From positions 39,598,620-39,662,619 of the forward strand of contig CM038719.1 of assembly GCA_021613375.1 (NCBI GenBank): a DNA stretch of 64,000 nt, given 5' to 3'. Source of the stretch: Megaleporinus macrocephalus. Its lineage: Eukaryota; Chordata; Actinopteri; Characiformes; Anostomidae. Within the stretch, counting starts at the first letter, position 1; the number at the start of each line of letters is the position of its first letter. The position numbers were made by a program, and so were the translations under genes. Shown one piece after another: positions 43,440-55,947 of the stretch. Under the pieces are notes generated by a model, which was given only the letters and a program-made list of their open reading frames with translations, was not told the origin of the DNA and ran no database searches.

Positions 43440-44400
43440 GAATGTGTTGTGTGTTTGTTTATTTTTTTGCTGGTTTATTAAAGACACACAACACCTTTGA
43501 CCCACATACTCCATACAAATGTTTTTTAGTTTTTTTTTTAATGACATCATTATGAATACATAGGTGCATGTTTTGTTTGTTTATTTATTTTGAATTGAAT
43601 ATACCGCATAAATGTGTACATTTTGTGTTTGTTTATGTGTTTGTTTGTTTATAATTATAGATAGTCCATAAATTTGTTCATCTTTTTATGTGTTTATTTG
43701 TTTGTTTGTTTTGAATTATAGATACTCCTTATATTTGTACGTCATGTTTGTTTGTTTATGCGTTTGTTTGTTTGTTTGTTTGTTTAAAGTTATAGATAAT
43801 CCATAATCCATAGTTTGTTTGTGTTAATTTGTTTGTTTTGAATTAAGTATACTGCAAACATTTGTACATGTCATGTTCGTTTGCTTATGTGTATATTAGT
43901 TTGTTTGTTTTGAATTAAGTATACTGCAAACATTTGTATATGTCATGTTTGTTTGTTTGTTTAAAATTATAGATAATCCATGAATGTATTCATGTTTAGT
44001 TAGTTTGTTTGTTTTTAATTGTTTGTTTGTTTTGAATTAAGTATACTCCAAACATTTGCACATGTTATATTTGTTTTTTTATGTGTTTGTTTGTTTTTAA
44101 TTATAAATACTCCATAAATGTGTTCATTTTTTGTTAATTTGTGTTTATTTGTTTGTTTGTTTTGAATTATAGATACTCCATAAATTTGTTCCTGTTATTT
44201 TTGTTTGTTTATGTTATTGTTTGTTTTGAATTATAGATACTCTATACATTTGTACATCTTATGTTTGTTTGTTTATGTGTTTGTTTGTTTTGAATTATAG
44301 ATACTCTATACATTTGTACATCTTATGTTTGTTTGTTTATGTGTTTGTTTGTTTTGAATTAAGGATACTCTATTTCTTTATACATGTTGGCTTGCTTTGT
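43440..44400. repeat. ~71-bp TTTG-rich tandem repeat, about 13 copies
   Basis: The unit contains ttgtttgttttgaattatag, atactccataaatttgtac and atgtttgtttgtttatgtg. Two neighbouring units (from 44227 and 44298) are 71 bp apart and nearly identical; others vary through tttg slippage and by switching between gaattatagatac and gaattaagtatac. Confidence 0.9.
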
Positions 44401-44640
44401 TTATATTCCATCCTCAACTTTTCCTAAACATCTTATCTTTTATCTTTTTCTTTTTAATTTTTGTTTTAATTGAGTTTCATACAGACTCGTACAGGTTTAT
44501 GATTTGTTTATTATTTATTTCCTTCTCAATATTCTTTTAGTTTTCGTGTATGTGTTCTTCTTTCTTTCATTTTCAGTGTTTATTTCTGTATCTGTTTATT
44601 ATTCCCTTCTTCATATTATTTTTAAAGTTTCGCCAAAACT

Positions 44641-44721
44641 TCACTGCTGTGGTCACTCGGCCGCACACACTGTGTGAAATGTTTGATCTCTCAAGTGCAC
44701 GAGCCCCCCTAAGGTCAAGAA

Positions 44722-44753
<32 letters not shown>

Positions 44754-45165
44754 ACACCTCTCTTTCGGTCACTCAGAGAATTAGACGTGCATTAGATGGC
44801 CACACAGCACGTGGAGCGGCCGGAGAGTGGGCGAGAGCGGGGGAGAGAGAGAGAGTCGTAAAAACGGATAAAAGTGGTCCGGCGTGAGCTGAACTGCGGC
44901 ACTGTGACCACCTGCAGCCCTAAATTGGGCAATTAGAGTAGCAGAGTTTTTTAGTGGGTAATGCTTAGTAATGAGTTCAACAGTGCAAAGCCTGAGAGAG
45001 CCCACCCTACAGGCTGCCCCCCACACACATACACACAAGAAACCTCAACTCATCAGCCCCTCCCCTCCACGTCCCTCTATCTGTTACTAACGCTGACGCT
45101 CAGCAGCCTGAACACAGAGAGACGCACCAGTACAGCCTTTCTGACTCCTCATAGATCAGATATCA
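44641..45165. other. Candidate conserved noncoding island
   Basis: Single-copy and complex, with developmental-type cores (aattgggcaattagagtagc, gtgaccacctgcagccc, ggtaatgcttagtaatgag). Interrupted only by a GT tract. Minus and plus frames overlap and lack motifs. Confidence 0.4.
44721..44751. repeat. (GT)n microsatellite
   Basis: About 15 gt repeats. Confidence 0.95.
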
Positions 45166-45189
45166 AAACATCAGATATCAATCTTTATT

Positions 45190-46695
45190 AAAATAAATAA
45201 TAATGATATCATTCTTATTAGATACTTTTATAGATACTAAATATACTACCATTTTTATTAGATACTTCTTATAGATACTAAATATACTACCATTCTTATT
45301 AGATACTTCTTATAGATACTAAATATACTACCATTCTTGTTAGATACTTCTTATAGATACTTAATATACTAACATTTTTATTAGATACTTCTTATAGATA
45401 CTAAATATACTACCATTCCCATTAGATACTTTTTATAGATACTAAATATACTACCATTCTTATTAGATACTTTTTATAGATACTAAATATACTACCATTC
45501 TTGTTAGATACTTCTTATAGATACTACATATACTGACATTCTTATTAGATACTTCTTATAGATACTAAATATACTACCATTCTTATTAGATATTTCTTAT
45601 AGATATTAAATAACTACCATTCTTATTAGATACTTCTTATAGATACTAAATATACTAATATTCTTATTAGATATTTCTTATAGATACTAAATATACTACC
45701 ATTCTTATTAGATACTTCTTATAGATACTAAAAACATAGATACTATAGATACTAAATACAAAATATACTTTCATTCTTATTAGATACTCCTTATAGATAC
45801 TAAATATACTACCATTCTTATTAGATACTTCTTATAGATACTAAATATACTACCATTTTTATTAGATACTTCTTATAGATACTAAATATACTACCATTCT
45901 TATTAGATACTTCTTATAGATACTAAATATATTACCATTCTTATTAGATACTTCTTATATATACTAAATATACTACCATTCTTATTAGATAGATATTATA
46001 TATACTAAATATACTACCATTCTCATTAGATACTTCTTATAGATATTTAATATACTACCATTTTTATTAGATACATATTATATATACGAAATATACTACC
46101 ATTCTTGTTAGATACTTCTCATAGATATTAAATACACTAACATTCTTATTAGATACTTCTTATAGATACTAAATATACTACCATTCTTGTTAGATACCTC
46201 TTATAGATACTAAATATACTACCACTCTTATTAGATACTTCTTATAGATACTAAATATACTAACATTCTTGTTAGATACTTTTATAGATACTAAATATAC
46301 TACCATTCTTATTATATACTTCTTATAGATACTAAATACACTATCATTCTTATTAGATACTTCTTATAGATACTAAATATACTACCATTCTTGTTAGATA
46401 CATATTATATATACTAAATATACTACCATTCTTATTAGATACATATTATATATACTAAATATACTAACATTCTTATTAGATACTTCTTATAGATATTAAA
46501 TATACTACCATTCTTGTTAGATACTTCTTATATATACTAAATATACTAACATTCTAATTAGATACTTCTTATAGATACTAAATACACTACCATTCTTGTT
46601 AGATACTTCTTATAGATACTAAATATACTACCATTCTTATTAGATACATATTATATATAGTAAATATACTACCATTCTTATTACATACTTCTTAT
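45190..46695. repeat. 41-bp GATACT minisatellite, about 36 copies
   Basis: The unit is ccattcttattagatacttc followed by ttatagatactaaatatacta (41 bp). The period is clear at 45241/45282. Variants (acatattatatatac, cttgttag, tttttatag) are scattered. The internal half-repeat agata.t suggests origin from a shorter motif. Confidence 0.97.
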
Positions 46696-47405
46696 AGATA
46701 CTAAAGATACTACTGTACTTGTAGATACTTGAAGATACTAAAGATACCATTATCTGTGTAGATACTTGTAGATACTAAAGATACTAATATACTTCTAGAT
46801 ACTATCGGTAAGTAATATACCTGTAGATACTTGTGGATACTAAAGATACTACTGTACTTGTAGATACTTGTAGATACTAAAGATACCACTATACTTGTAG
46901 ATACTTGTAGATACTATTGGCAAATAATATACTTGTAGATACTTGCAGATACTAAAGATGCTAATATATATGTAGGTACTTGCAGGTACTAAATATGCTA
47001 ATATAGGTGTAGATACTTGTAAAATACTGTAGATAATAATATAATTTTGATACTAATGATAATAATATACTTTTGATACTAAAGATACTAACATACTTGT
47101 AGATGCTTGTAGATATTAAGAATAATAATATACTTATATATACTTGTAGATACTAAACATACTAATATATTTGGAAATACTTAGAGATACTAAAGATAAT
47201 AATATACTTTCGATACTAAAGATACTAATATGCTTGTAGATACATGTAGATATTAAATATACTAATATACTTGTAGATACTTATAGATATTAAAGGTACT
47301 AAGATACTTGTAGATAATTACATATACTAAAGATACTAATATACTTGTATATACTTGTTAATAATGAATATACTAATATCCTTGTAGATACTTCTAGATA
47401 ATAAT
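46696..47405. repeat. Diverged GATACT array, irregular period
   Basis: Continues the previous array with unit phrases tgtagatacttgtagatact, aaagatactaatatac and variants. The period varies between about 35 and 60 bp. Substitutions are heavier than in 45190-46695. Confidence 0.9.
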
Positions 47406-47419
47406 CTAATAATAATAAT

Positions 47420-47589
47420 GAACATTTTTAATTTGAAGAAAAGATCAACAGTGCGGATCTACATGGTGTACACATACCTTTATTGTAATTGGAAGAAATC
47501 AAAATTCATATTATTTACTTTTTTTTCTTCAAAAATATCCCAGGGCTTGTGTTTAAAAAAACAAAAAAAACATTTGGACTGCCCAATGT
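47420..47589 (+). repeat. AT-rich module fragment
   Basis: gatctacatggtgtacacat and acctttattgtaattgg recall the module marker at 15215-15260. No gene. Confidence 0.5.
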
Positions 47590-47905
47590 GTGGTCAGTGA
47601 GTATGAATAGAGTAAATAGTGCTTTTTCATATGTCAGTGTGTTTATTTAACCCTTTCCAAGCTTCTCCTAAACAACCCAGTATTATCTACAGTTCTCATC
47701 TAATACCTGCTTTGACTGCTCAGTACTTCATTAAGCTAAATCAAGATTACTGCTGAAGGAACTGAACACATTCATACAGTGTCTGGGGCGTCCAGGAGAA
47801 ATCTGGAACCTAACTTTGTTCTTCAAACTGGAGCTCAAGATCTGATCTACTTCTCTCACAATAACATATTCATGTTACTTTGTATTGTAGGTATGATTAT
47901 TTACA
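47590..47905 (+). repeat. Dispersed repeat S, copy 2
   Basis: Full-length form: gtcagtgtgtttatttaacc, cttctcctaaacaaccc, ctgctttgactgctcagtac, gtctggggcgtccaggag, ctttgttcttcaaactgg, gttactttgtattgtagg. Nearly identical to 60600-60908 over about 310 bp by eye. Confidence 0.85.
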
Positions 47906-48466
47906 TCAGTTCTAATCAGATCGGATGTTCTTACTGGTGAGAATTTAAAACAGTAGTGAAACTTATTCAGTTCTTATTCAGATGGTTCTCTAAGGACTCG
48001 TTAGTGAAAGAATGGGTATTTTTTTCAGAATGATGAGGTATATGCAGAACCACTCTATGATTAAATTTCATGAAAAATGTGTTGTATATGTTTCTATATG
48101 GAACTTGACATCATAACAGAAGCTTTAGTGATGCTACATAAACTGTTTTCAAAAATGGTTCTGCAGGAAACCATGTAGAGCCATTTTTATTATGTGAAGA
48201 ACCATTTAACCATGAAGATGGTTTGTTTAGAGTTTATGGTTTTATATAGAATTAGACTGTAAACCATGATAAGTTGAGTCTACTCAATATAGGGCTATTC
48301 GAGGAAACCTGTCACCTCATATGAATTAATAATAATGAATATGAGTGAAATACACTTACATTATAAGCTTAGTAAACTTAGTATAAATCATACAAACTTG
48401 CAAACACTAAAACTTTTAGGTTTAAGAAACTACAACAGTGTATTCTTTACAACAGCAACACAACAG

Positions 48467-48469
<3 letters not shown>
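47906..48469. other. Repeat-derived stretch, no gene
   Basis: 48020-48265 has phrases cagaaccactctatgatta, tggttctgcaggaaacc and gaagaaccatttaaccatga of a fish repeat with agaacc/ggttct repeats; a relative is at 59980-60145. The rest is AT-rich. Confidence 0.45.

Positions 48470-48508
<39 letters not shown>
48470..48508. repeat. (AT)n microsatellite
   Basis: About 19 ta dinucleotides. Confidence 0.95.
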
Positions 48509-48512
<4 letters not shown>

Positions 48513-48589
48513 CAACATATGCAATGGAAGTATATGAGTTAATAACAGAAAGATACAGAACATTTTAATTTAAAATTTTTGAATTTGAA

Positions 48590-48930
48590 TTTTAATAATA
48601 ATATACTTGTAGATACTAAAGATAATAATATACTTCTGATACTAAAGATACTAATATACTTGTAGATACTAAAGATAATAATATACTTGTAGATACTAAA
48701 GATGCTAATATACTTGTAGATACTAAAGATAATAATATACTTGTAGATACTAAAGATGCTAATATACTTGTAGATACTTGTAGATACTAAAGATAATAAT
48801 ATATTTGTAGATACTAAAGACAATAATATACTTCTGATACTAAAGTTGCTAATGTACTTGTAGATACTTATAGATACTAAAGATAATGATATACCTTCAA
48901 TACTGAAGATACTAATATACTTGTAGATAC
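48590..48930. repeat. GATACT array, separate block
   Basis: About nine units of tacttgtagatactaaagat plus aataata. Same motif as 46696-47405 but separated from it by 1.2 kb of other repeats. The S/I/Y/K-rich minus-strand frame here is a translation of the array. Confidence 0.93.
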
Positions 48931-49129
48931 TAATGAAATATATGAGCTAATAACAGAAATAAAGAGAAATTCTTAACTAAGCTAGGAATTCTGGGTAACT
49001 CAGTCCCCCATATTCTCTTAGCTTATTTTTTAATTTAATTTTTAAATTGAATTTAAAATGCTTTTAAAATTAAAAATTTTCAACCAGATGGTACAAACAT
49101 TAAGTGACTGCTGAGCAACTAATATAACT

Positions 49130-49130
<1 letters not shown>

Positions 49131-49202
<72 letters not shown>
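49131..49202. repeat. (AT)n microsatellite
   Basis: About 35 ta dinucleotides. Confidence 0.97.
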
Positions 49203-49205
<3 letters not shown>

Positions 49206-49374
49206 ATCAGACTGGTCCTTCACTAATCCCCCTCTATTCCTGACCACCCCGCAGGCCCCCCAACTCCTTCCTTCCTTCATTTTCATCTAGCACTAAGATT
49301 CTCTTAGTAACGAACATAACCCCCCCACCATCACCACTCTTCTAATTAAGATTTCTCTCACCTCCTCTTATGTT

Positions 49375-49415
<41 letters not shown>

Positions 49416-49975
49416 CCTTCCTCTATCTCTCCCTCTCTCTCAACCCCGAGCGCCCAGCATGTTCTGAAAACTTCTGTTGCCCTGACAAGAAATCAATGGT
49501 GTCCGTGCGAGGGGTGGGGGTGGTTGGGGGGTGGGGGTGGTTGAGAGGGCTCAGGTATTGGATTTTCAGGTGGGCCCCCAGGTGCCCCGGTCTGCGCCCG
49601 TTAGCCCGTTAGCCCCCGCCTGGCTCCACAGCGCCCCGTCTTTGGCTCCGGGATAAAAATGTCAAGCGCTAATAGGTTCCATTGTGATTAGCCGAGAGAA
49701 AGAGTTTCAGGAAAAAAAGAAAAAAACCCTCAGTAGGAAACGTGTTCGAAACAATCTTTACAAGGTCTTAGCCCACCCCTCGCACACACACACACACTCG
49801 CACACACACTCGCACACACCTCCTCCTCACACTTCCTTTATTTCTATTTTTTCTCAGCTTTCCTTCTGGACGTCGAGGGACCGCAGTTAATAAATAAATA
49901 AATGCTGAAGGAGAAGAAAAAGTTTCTGTCAATAACGAGAAAGAGCGCAAGAGTGAGGAGGAAGGACCGGCCGCC

Positions 49976-49979
<4 letters not shown>
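49203..49979. other. Candidate conserved noncoding island with simple repeats
   Basis: Includes a (CT)n tract at 49376-49411, a G-rich run at 49510-49540 (ggggtgggggtggttggggg, potential quadruplex) and a CA-rich run at 49786-49820. The most CNE-like part is 49450-49710: ctgttgccctgacaagaaat, gtcaagcgctaataggttcc and attgtgattagccgag. Confidence 0.35.
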
Positions 49980-50011
<32 letters not shown>

Positions 50012-50024
50012 GGAGAGAGAGAGA

Positions 50025-50096
<72 letters not shown>

Positions 50097-50331
50097 GAGA
50101 GAAGGGGAGAGAAGGTTAAAGTGATAGGGAGATAGATAGGAAGGTGAAAGAGAGAAAGAAAGACATGAAAGGAAGGAAGAAAGAAAAAAAAAAGAAAACA
50201 ACAGAGAGAGAGAGAGAGAATGAAATAAAAACTAAGAAAAAAAGGAGTAAAGGAGTAAAGAAAAAAGGAGAGTGAGAAATAAAGAGCATTAGAGAGAAAA
50301 ATTATAGACGAAGAGAAAGATAAAGAGAGAA

Positions 50332-50369
<38 letters not shown>

Positions 50370-53094
50370 AAGAGAGGGAGATAAGAGAAATGAGAAAACA
50401 TCAAAGGGGAAGAGAAAGGGGTAATGAGAAATAGAGAAACGGGGAGGGTGAGAGAGAATGAGAGAAAGAAAGAAGAGAGAGAGAACGAGACAAAGAAAGA
50501 GAGGAGAAAGATAAAAAGAGAAAGAGAGAACAGAGAAAGAGAATGAGAGAAAGAGAGGAAAGAGGGAGAGAAAGAATGAGAGAGAAAGAGAGAGAAATAG
50601 AATAAGAGAAAGAGAAGAAAGAGAAAGAGAAAAAAATAACTAGAGAAAGAGAGGAAAGGAAGAGAGAGAGGGAGAAAGAGGAAGTGAAAGTGAAAGGGAT
50701 ATAGATAGGAAGGTAAAACAGAGAAAGAAAGACAAAGAAAAAAGAAAGAGAGAGCTCAAGAGAAGGAAAGACCAAAGAAAGCACAGAATAAAATAAACAA
50801 CTAAAAAAAATATAGAGAGAAAGAGTAAAGGAGAATGACAGAAAGCAAGGAAAGCGAGGGGTAAAACAAAAAAAAGATTGAAAGTAAAGAAAAAAAAGGA
50901 GAGCAAGAATTAAGATGAGGAGAAAGAATGTCAGAAAAAGAAAGGCAGAAAAGAGAACAGATACAGAGAGAGAGCAAAAAGAGGCAGAGATGGAAGAAAG
51001 AGGAGCAAAGTAAAGAGAGAGAGAACAAGAGAGGGAGAGAAGGGAGAGTAAGATAAAGAGAGATGAGAAAACCTCAAAGGGGAAGAGAAAGGGGCGACGA
51101 GAAACAGAGAAAGAGGGAAGGTGAGAGAGAAGGAGAGAAAGAAAGGATAGAAAGAGAAAGAGACAAAGAGAGAGAAGAGGAAAATAAAGAGAGAAAGAGA
51201 GAACAGAGAGAGAAAGAGAATGAGAGAGAAAATAGAATAAGAGAAAGAGAGGAGAGAGGATGAGAGAGAAAGAAAATAAGAGAGAGAGAGAAAGAGAGAG
51301 AAGGAAAGGGGTAAGATGAAAGGGAGAAGCAGGAAGGGGAGAGAAGGGTAAAGTGAAAGGGAGATAGATAGGAAGGTGAAAGAGAGAAAGAAAGACAAAG
51401 AAAGGAAGGAATAAAGAAAAAAGAAAGGAAAGAAAGAGCTCAAGAGAAGGAAAGACCAAAGAAAACACAGAAGAAAAAAGGAGAGTAAGAAATAAAGATG
51501 AAGAGAAAGAATGTCAGAAAAAGAATAAGAGAACAAATACAGAGAGAGAGCAAAAAGAGAAAGAATAAGAAAAAAAGACAGAGATGGCAGAAAGAGGAAC
51601 AAAGTAAAGAGAGAGAGAACAAGAGAGGGAGAGAACGGAGAGTGAGATAAAGAGAGATGAGAAAACATCAAATGGAGAAGAGAGAGGGGCGAAGAGAAAT
51701 AGAGAAACAGGGAGGGTGAGAGGGAGAAGGAGAGAAAGAAAGAAGAGAGAGAGAGAGAGAAAGACAAAGAGACAAAGAGAGAGAAAAGAAAGATAAACAG
51801 TGAAAGAGAGAACAGAGAGGAGAGAGAGATGGGAGAAAGGGAGATGAAGAAAGGAATAAGGAGAAAAGGGTTAGAAGGGTAAAGTAAAAGGGAGATAGAC
51901 AGGAAGGTGAAAGAAAGAAAGAAAGAAAGACATAAAGAAAGGAAGAAGAAAGAGACAGAGAGAGAGACTGAGATAAAGAGAGATGAGAAAACATCAAAGG
52001 GGAAGAGAAAGGGGCGACGAGAAATAGAGAAACAGGGAGGGTGAGAGAGAAGGAGAGAAAGAAAGAAGAGAGAGAGAAAGAGAAAAAGAGAGAGAAGAGG
52101 AAGATAAAGAGAGAAAGAGAATGTGAGAAAGAGATAAGAGAGAATGAGAGAAATAGAAAATAAGAGAAAGAGAGAAAAGTGAAAAAGAGAGAACGAGAAT
52201 GTAAGAGAGAGAGAGAGCAAGAGAGAGAGAGAGAGAGCGAGACAGAGAGAGAGGGAAAGAGGTAAAATAAAAGGGCGAAGGAGAAAGAGGACAGAAAGGG
52301 ATGAAAGACATAAAGAAAGAAAGGAATAAAGAAAAAAGAAAGAAAGAAAGAGCTCCACCAAACCAAAGCAAACACAGAATAAAATAAACAACTAAAAAGA
52401 GAGATAGAGAGAGAAAGATTAAAGGAGAATGAAAGAAAGCAAGGAAAGCGAGGGGTGAAACAGAAAAAAAGATTGAAAGTAAAGAAAAAAGGAAAGAAAG
52501 ATGAAGAGAAAGAATGTTAGAAAAAGAAAGACAGATAAGAGAACAGATACAGAGAGAGAGCAAAAAGAGAGAAAGAAAGGGAAAGAACGACAGAGATGGC
52601 AGAGGAGCAAAGTAAAGAGAGAGAGAAGAAGAGAGAGAGAGAACGGAGACTGAGATAAAGAGAGATGAGAAAACATGAAAGGGAAAGAGAAATATAAATA
52701 TGGAGAGAAGAGAAAGAGAAGGAAACAAAGAAAGAAGAGAAGGAAAGAAAAAGACAAAGAGAAGAGAGAGAAAAAAAGAGAGAGACAGAGAGAGAGAAAG
52801 AAAATAAGAGAAGAGAGATCAGATAGAGAGAAAGAGAGATAGAGAGAGAAAGAGAAAGAGAGAGAGAAGAGAGAGAGAATAAGAAATAGAGAGGACGATA
52901 GAGAGAAGAGAGAGAGAGAGAGGAGAGGGAGAGAGAGAAAATAAGAGAGGAGATAAAGAGAAGAGAGAGAAAGAAAATAAGAGAGAAGAGATAGAGAGAG
53001 AGAGAGAGAAAATAAGAGAGAAGAGATAGAGAGAAGAGAGAGAGAAAAAGAGATAGAGAGAAGAGAGAGAGAAAAAGAGAGAGAGAGAAGAGAG

Positions 53095-53126
<32 letters not shown>

Positions 53127-53392
53127 AAAAAAGAGATAGAGAGAAGAGAGAGAGAAAATAAGAGAGAAGAGATAGAGAGAAGAGAGAGAAAAAGAGATAG
53201 AGAGAGAAGAGAGAGAGAAAAAGAGAGAGAAAGAAGAGAGAGAGAAAAAGAGAGAGAGAGAGAGAGAAAAAGAGAGAGAAGAGAGAGAAAAACAGAGATA
53301 AGAGAGAAGATAGAGAGAAAAGAAATAGAGAGAGAAGAGAAAGAGAATGAGAGAGAGAGAGAAGATAGAGAGAAAAGAGATAGAGAGAGAAG

Positions 53393-53426
<34 letters not shown>

Positions 53427-53513
53427 AGAGAGAGAGAAAAAGAGAGAGAGAAGAGAGAGAGAAAAAGAGAGAGAGAAAAAGAGAGAGAGAGAGAGAGAGA
53501 GAAGAGAGAGAGA
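49980..53513. repeat. 3.5-kb polypurine (GA-rich) tract
   Basis: The plus strand is almost all purine for 3.5 kb: pure (GA)n at both ends, with a middle built of longer, diverged repeats. Middle markers are gatgagaaaac (about 50390, 51063, 51657, 51986, 52665), each followed by a variant of tcaaagg/gaaaggggcgacgag, and aaagagctca/ccaaagaaa blocks (about 50750, 51436, 52350). Spacings of roughly 330-690 bp indicate block duplication. The 112-486-codon minus-strand frames here are S/L/F-only translations of ctctct-type sequence and are not genes. A region like this is difficult to assemble, so its length is uncertain. Confidence 0.97.
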
Positions 53514-53835
53514 TGGGTTTAGAGAAGTTACCTCAGGATGTGTTTGGAGCTGAATCGTTTACATGGTTTGGAATTCCCTCCATGAACCCCCCCAACACCC
53601 CACCACCCCACCCCACCCGCACCCCCCTCATTACAGCACACAAAGAGTCTGCTTCATTTGCATACAGTCTGAGCTCTCACTGTACATCATGTTGAATATG
53701 CAGAGCTCCGATCAGCGGAGCAGATTCTCACAGCCATGTTCAACTTCCTACCAGCTCAACACTGACAGCCCGGGAATCACAGGAGCTCTCCAGCTGCACC
53801 TGACCTCCAACACCAACCGTCCTGAGATACCTTCA
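53514..53835. other. Candidate noncoding island with octamer
   Basis: Single-copy sequence after the purine tract. Contains a C-rich run at 53586-53630 and a perfect octamer ATTTGCAT at 53656-53663 (POU-factor type site). No coding exon recognised. Confidence 0.35.
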
Positions 53836-54319
53836 CTCTACACGCTTTACCACATCAACCTAAAGCACTCTGATCTGACGATACATGGTGGTGATTGTGT
53901 GTTAGAGTGTGTGTTGTGCTGGTGTGAGTGGATCAAACACTGTGTCCACTCACTGTCCACTCTATTAGACACTCCTACTACTTGCTGGTCCACCTTGTAG
54001 ATGTAAAGTCAGTCCATCATCAGTGGACACAGGACGCTGCCCACAGGACACTGCTGTCTGGATAGTTTTGCTTTTAGCAGTGACACTAAGGTGTTTAAAC
54101 ACTTCAGCAGCAGCACTGCTATGTCTGCTCCACTCACACAAGCACAACACAACATCACCACCCTAATAGTATCTGCTCTGTGGTGGTCCTGTGGGGGTCC
54201 TGATCATTAAAGAACAGAGTAATAAAGTATACAGAGAATCAGATGAACTGCAGTCTGTAAGTGGAGCTCCTATATGGTCAGTGGAGCTGATACAGTGGTC
54301 AGTGAGTGTAGATACCGTG
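53836..54319 (+). repeat. Dispersed repeat T, longer copy
   Basis: Runs from ctaaagcactctgatctg through gtgttgtgctggtgtgagtg, ctgctctgtggtggtcctg and cagtggagctgat. It contains an internal two-part structure (agtgtccac/cactcacac) characteristic of this fish repeat. The right end is interrupted by a Harbinger-like element. Confidence 0.7.
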
Positions 54320-55085
54320 AAGTTCCTATTGGTAATTTATATGTGTACATAATTGATCACTTAATTTGATTGGTTAAGGGATAACAAGCTTAGTAAGCCA
54401 ATGTATATATATATTTTTTTAGAAAATAATATATGTATTAATTTACTACTACGACTGTAACACTGGAAGAAAATTAATTAAAAATATATAAATTTATATG
54501 AGTATATCAACAAATACTGTATTGTACTTTAAGTAGTTTAAACTGTTTGTTTACGTGATTACGATGATTCCAACCTTAAAATAAAAAAGTAAAACATATA
54601 TTTATGTACAGTACTGAACTCAGGACCTTCAGAGTGGTGGGCAGTTTGCTTCCCACTCCACCATGATACAATCAAACTCCTGTTTATTCTAGAAATGTAT
54701 TATTTATATAGTTCGAGCTGTTGGATATGATATTTGTTGAGGTTGGATGTAATATACCTGATGCAGTTACGCTTTCAAAAGAGATTTTAAATCTTGATGA
54801 ATTCATGTTTGTATAAATACGTGGTGTCCATGCTCAGAACAATGCGTTTTTAAAACAATGATTAGCGCCCCCTTTTGATTTTGAGACAGAATTGCACGTG
54901 AACTTCGAGTTAAGAAGAACTTAACGAATTACGAGTGAGTCAGACTACTGTTACATTTACGCACGACTTTTTACGTACTACGTTAGTTATGAAGGCTTTC
55001 GGGAAACATTCATAATTTTAAGAATTTTTTTAAGTATAAAGTTACGAAGTACTTAGCGTAACGAACGTTTTGGGAAACGCACCCC
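54320..55085 (-). mobile_element. Harbinger-like element, copy 2
   Basis: Inverse of the left part of 3137-4172: gtttacgtgattacgatgat, cagtttgcttcccactcc, gattagcgcccccttttg, aacgttttgggaaacgcacc. One terminus (gggaaacgcacccc) is intact; the other end differs from copy 1. No transposase. Confidence 0.6.
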
Positions 55086-55190
55086 AGAGTAATAAAGTAT
55101 ACAGAGAATCAGATGAACTACAGTCTGTAAGTGTAGCTCCTGTATGGTCAGTGGAGCTGATACAGTGGTCAGTGAGTGTAGATACTGTGA

Positions 55191-55947
55191 AGTTCCTATT
55201 GGTAATTTATATGTGTACATAATTGATGACTTAATTTGATTGGTTAAGGGATAACAAGCTTAGTAAGCCAATGTATATATATATTTTTTTAGAAAATAAT
55301 ATATGTATGAATTTACTACTACGAATGTAACACTGAAAGAAAATTATTAAAAGTATGTAAATTTATATGTGTATATCAACAAATACTGTATTGTACTTTA
55401 AGTAGTTTAAACTGTTTGTTTACGTGATTACGATGATTCCAACCTTGAAATAAAAAAATAAAATATATATTTCTGTACAGTACTGAACTCAGGACCTTCA
55501 GAGTGGTGGGCAGTTTGCGTCCCACTCCACCATGATACAATCAAACACCTGTTTATTCTAGAAGTTTACTGTTTACATAGGTCATAGTTGGATATAATAT
55601 TTGTTGAGGTTGGATGTAATATACCTGATGTAGTTACGCTTTCAAAAGAGATTTTAAATCTTGATGAATTCATGTTTGTATAAATACGTGGTGTCCATGC
55701 TCAGAACAATGCGTTTTTAAAACGATGATTAGCGCCCCCTTTTGATTTTGAGACAGAATTGCACGTGAACTTCGAGTTAAGAAGAACTTACCGAGTTGAG
55801 TCAGACTATTGTTACATTTACAGATGACTTTTTATGTACTATGTTAGTTACGAAGGCTTTCGGGAAACATTTGTAATTTAAAAAATGTTCTTAAGTATGA
55901 AGTTACGAAGTACTTAGCGTTACGAACATTTTGGAAACGCACCCCAG
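55191..55947 (-). mobile_element. Harbinger-like element, copy 3
   Basis: Second half of the tandem duplication. Same structure as copy 2 with its own substitutions (cagtttgcgtcccactcc, aacattttggaaacgcacc). Confidence 0.6.

Larger units (their letters stand above)
54216..55947. repeat. Tandem duplication of a nested-transposon unit (~870 bp)
   Basis: The sequence from agagtaataaagtatacaga at 54216 to acgcacccca at 55085 is repeated immediately at 55086-55947 (870 and 862 bp). Each unit holds the end of repeat T followed by an inverted Harbinger-like element. Differences are scattered substitutions and a few short indels, by eye several percent, so the duplication is not recent. Confidence 0.95.

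Noticed and set aside
48539..48823. Minus-strand frame with repeated SIYKY motifs
   Set aside because: Direct translation of the GATACT array.
50401..52757. Very long minus-strand open frames (up to 486 codons) that look like membrane proteins
   Set aside because: They are S/L/F-only translations of the purine tract (ctctct on the minus strand). Several frames are open at once and no domain is visible.
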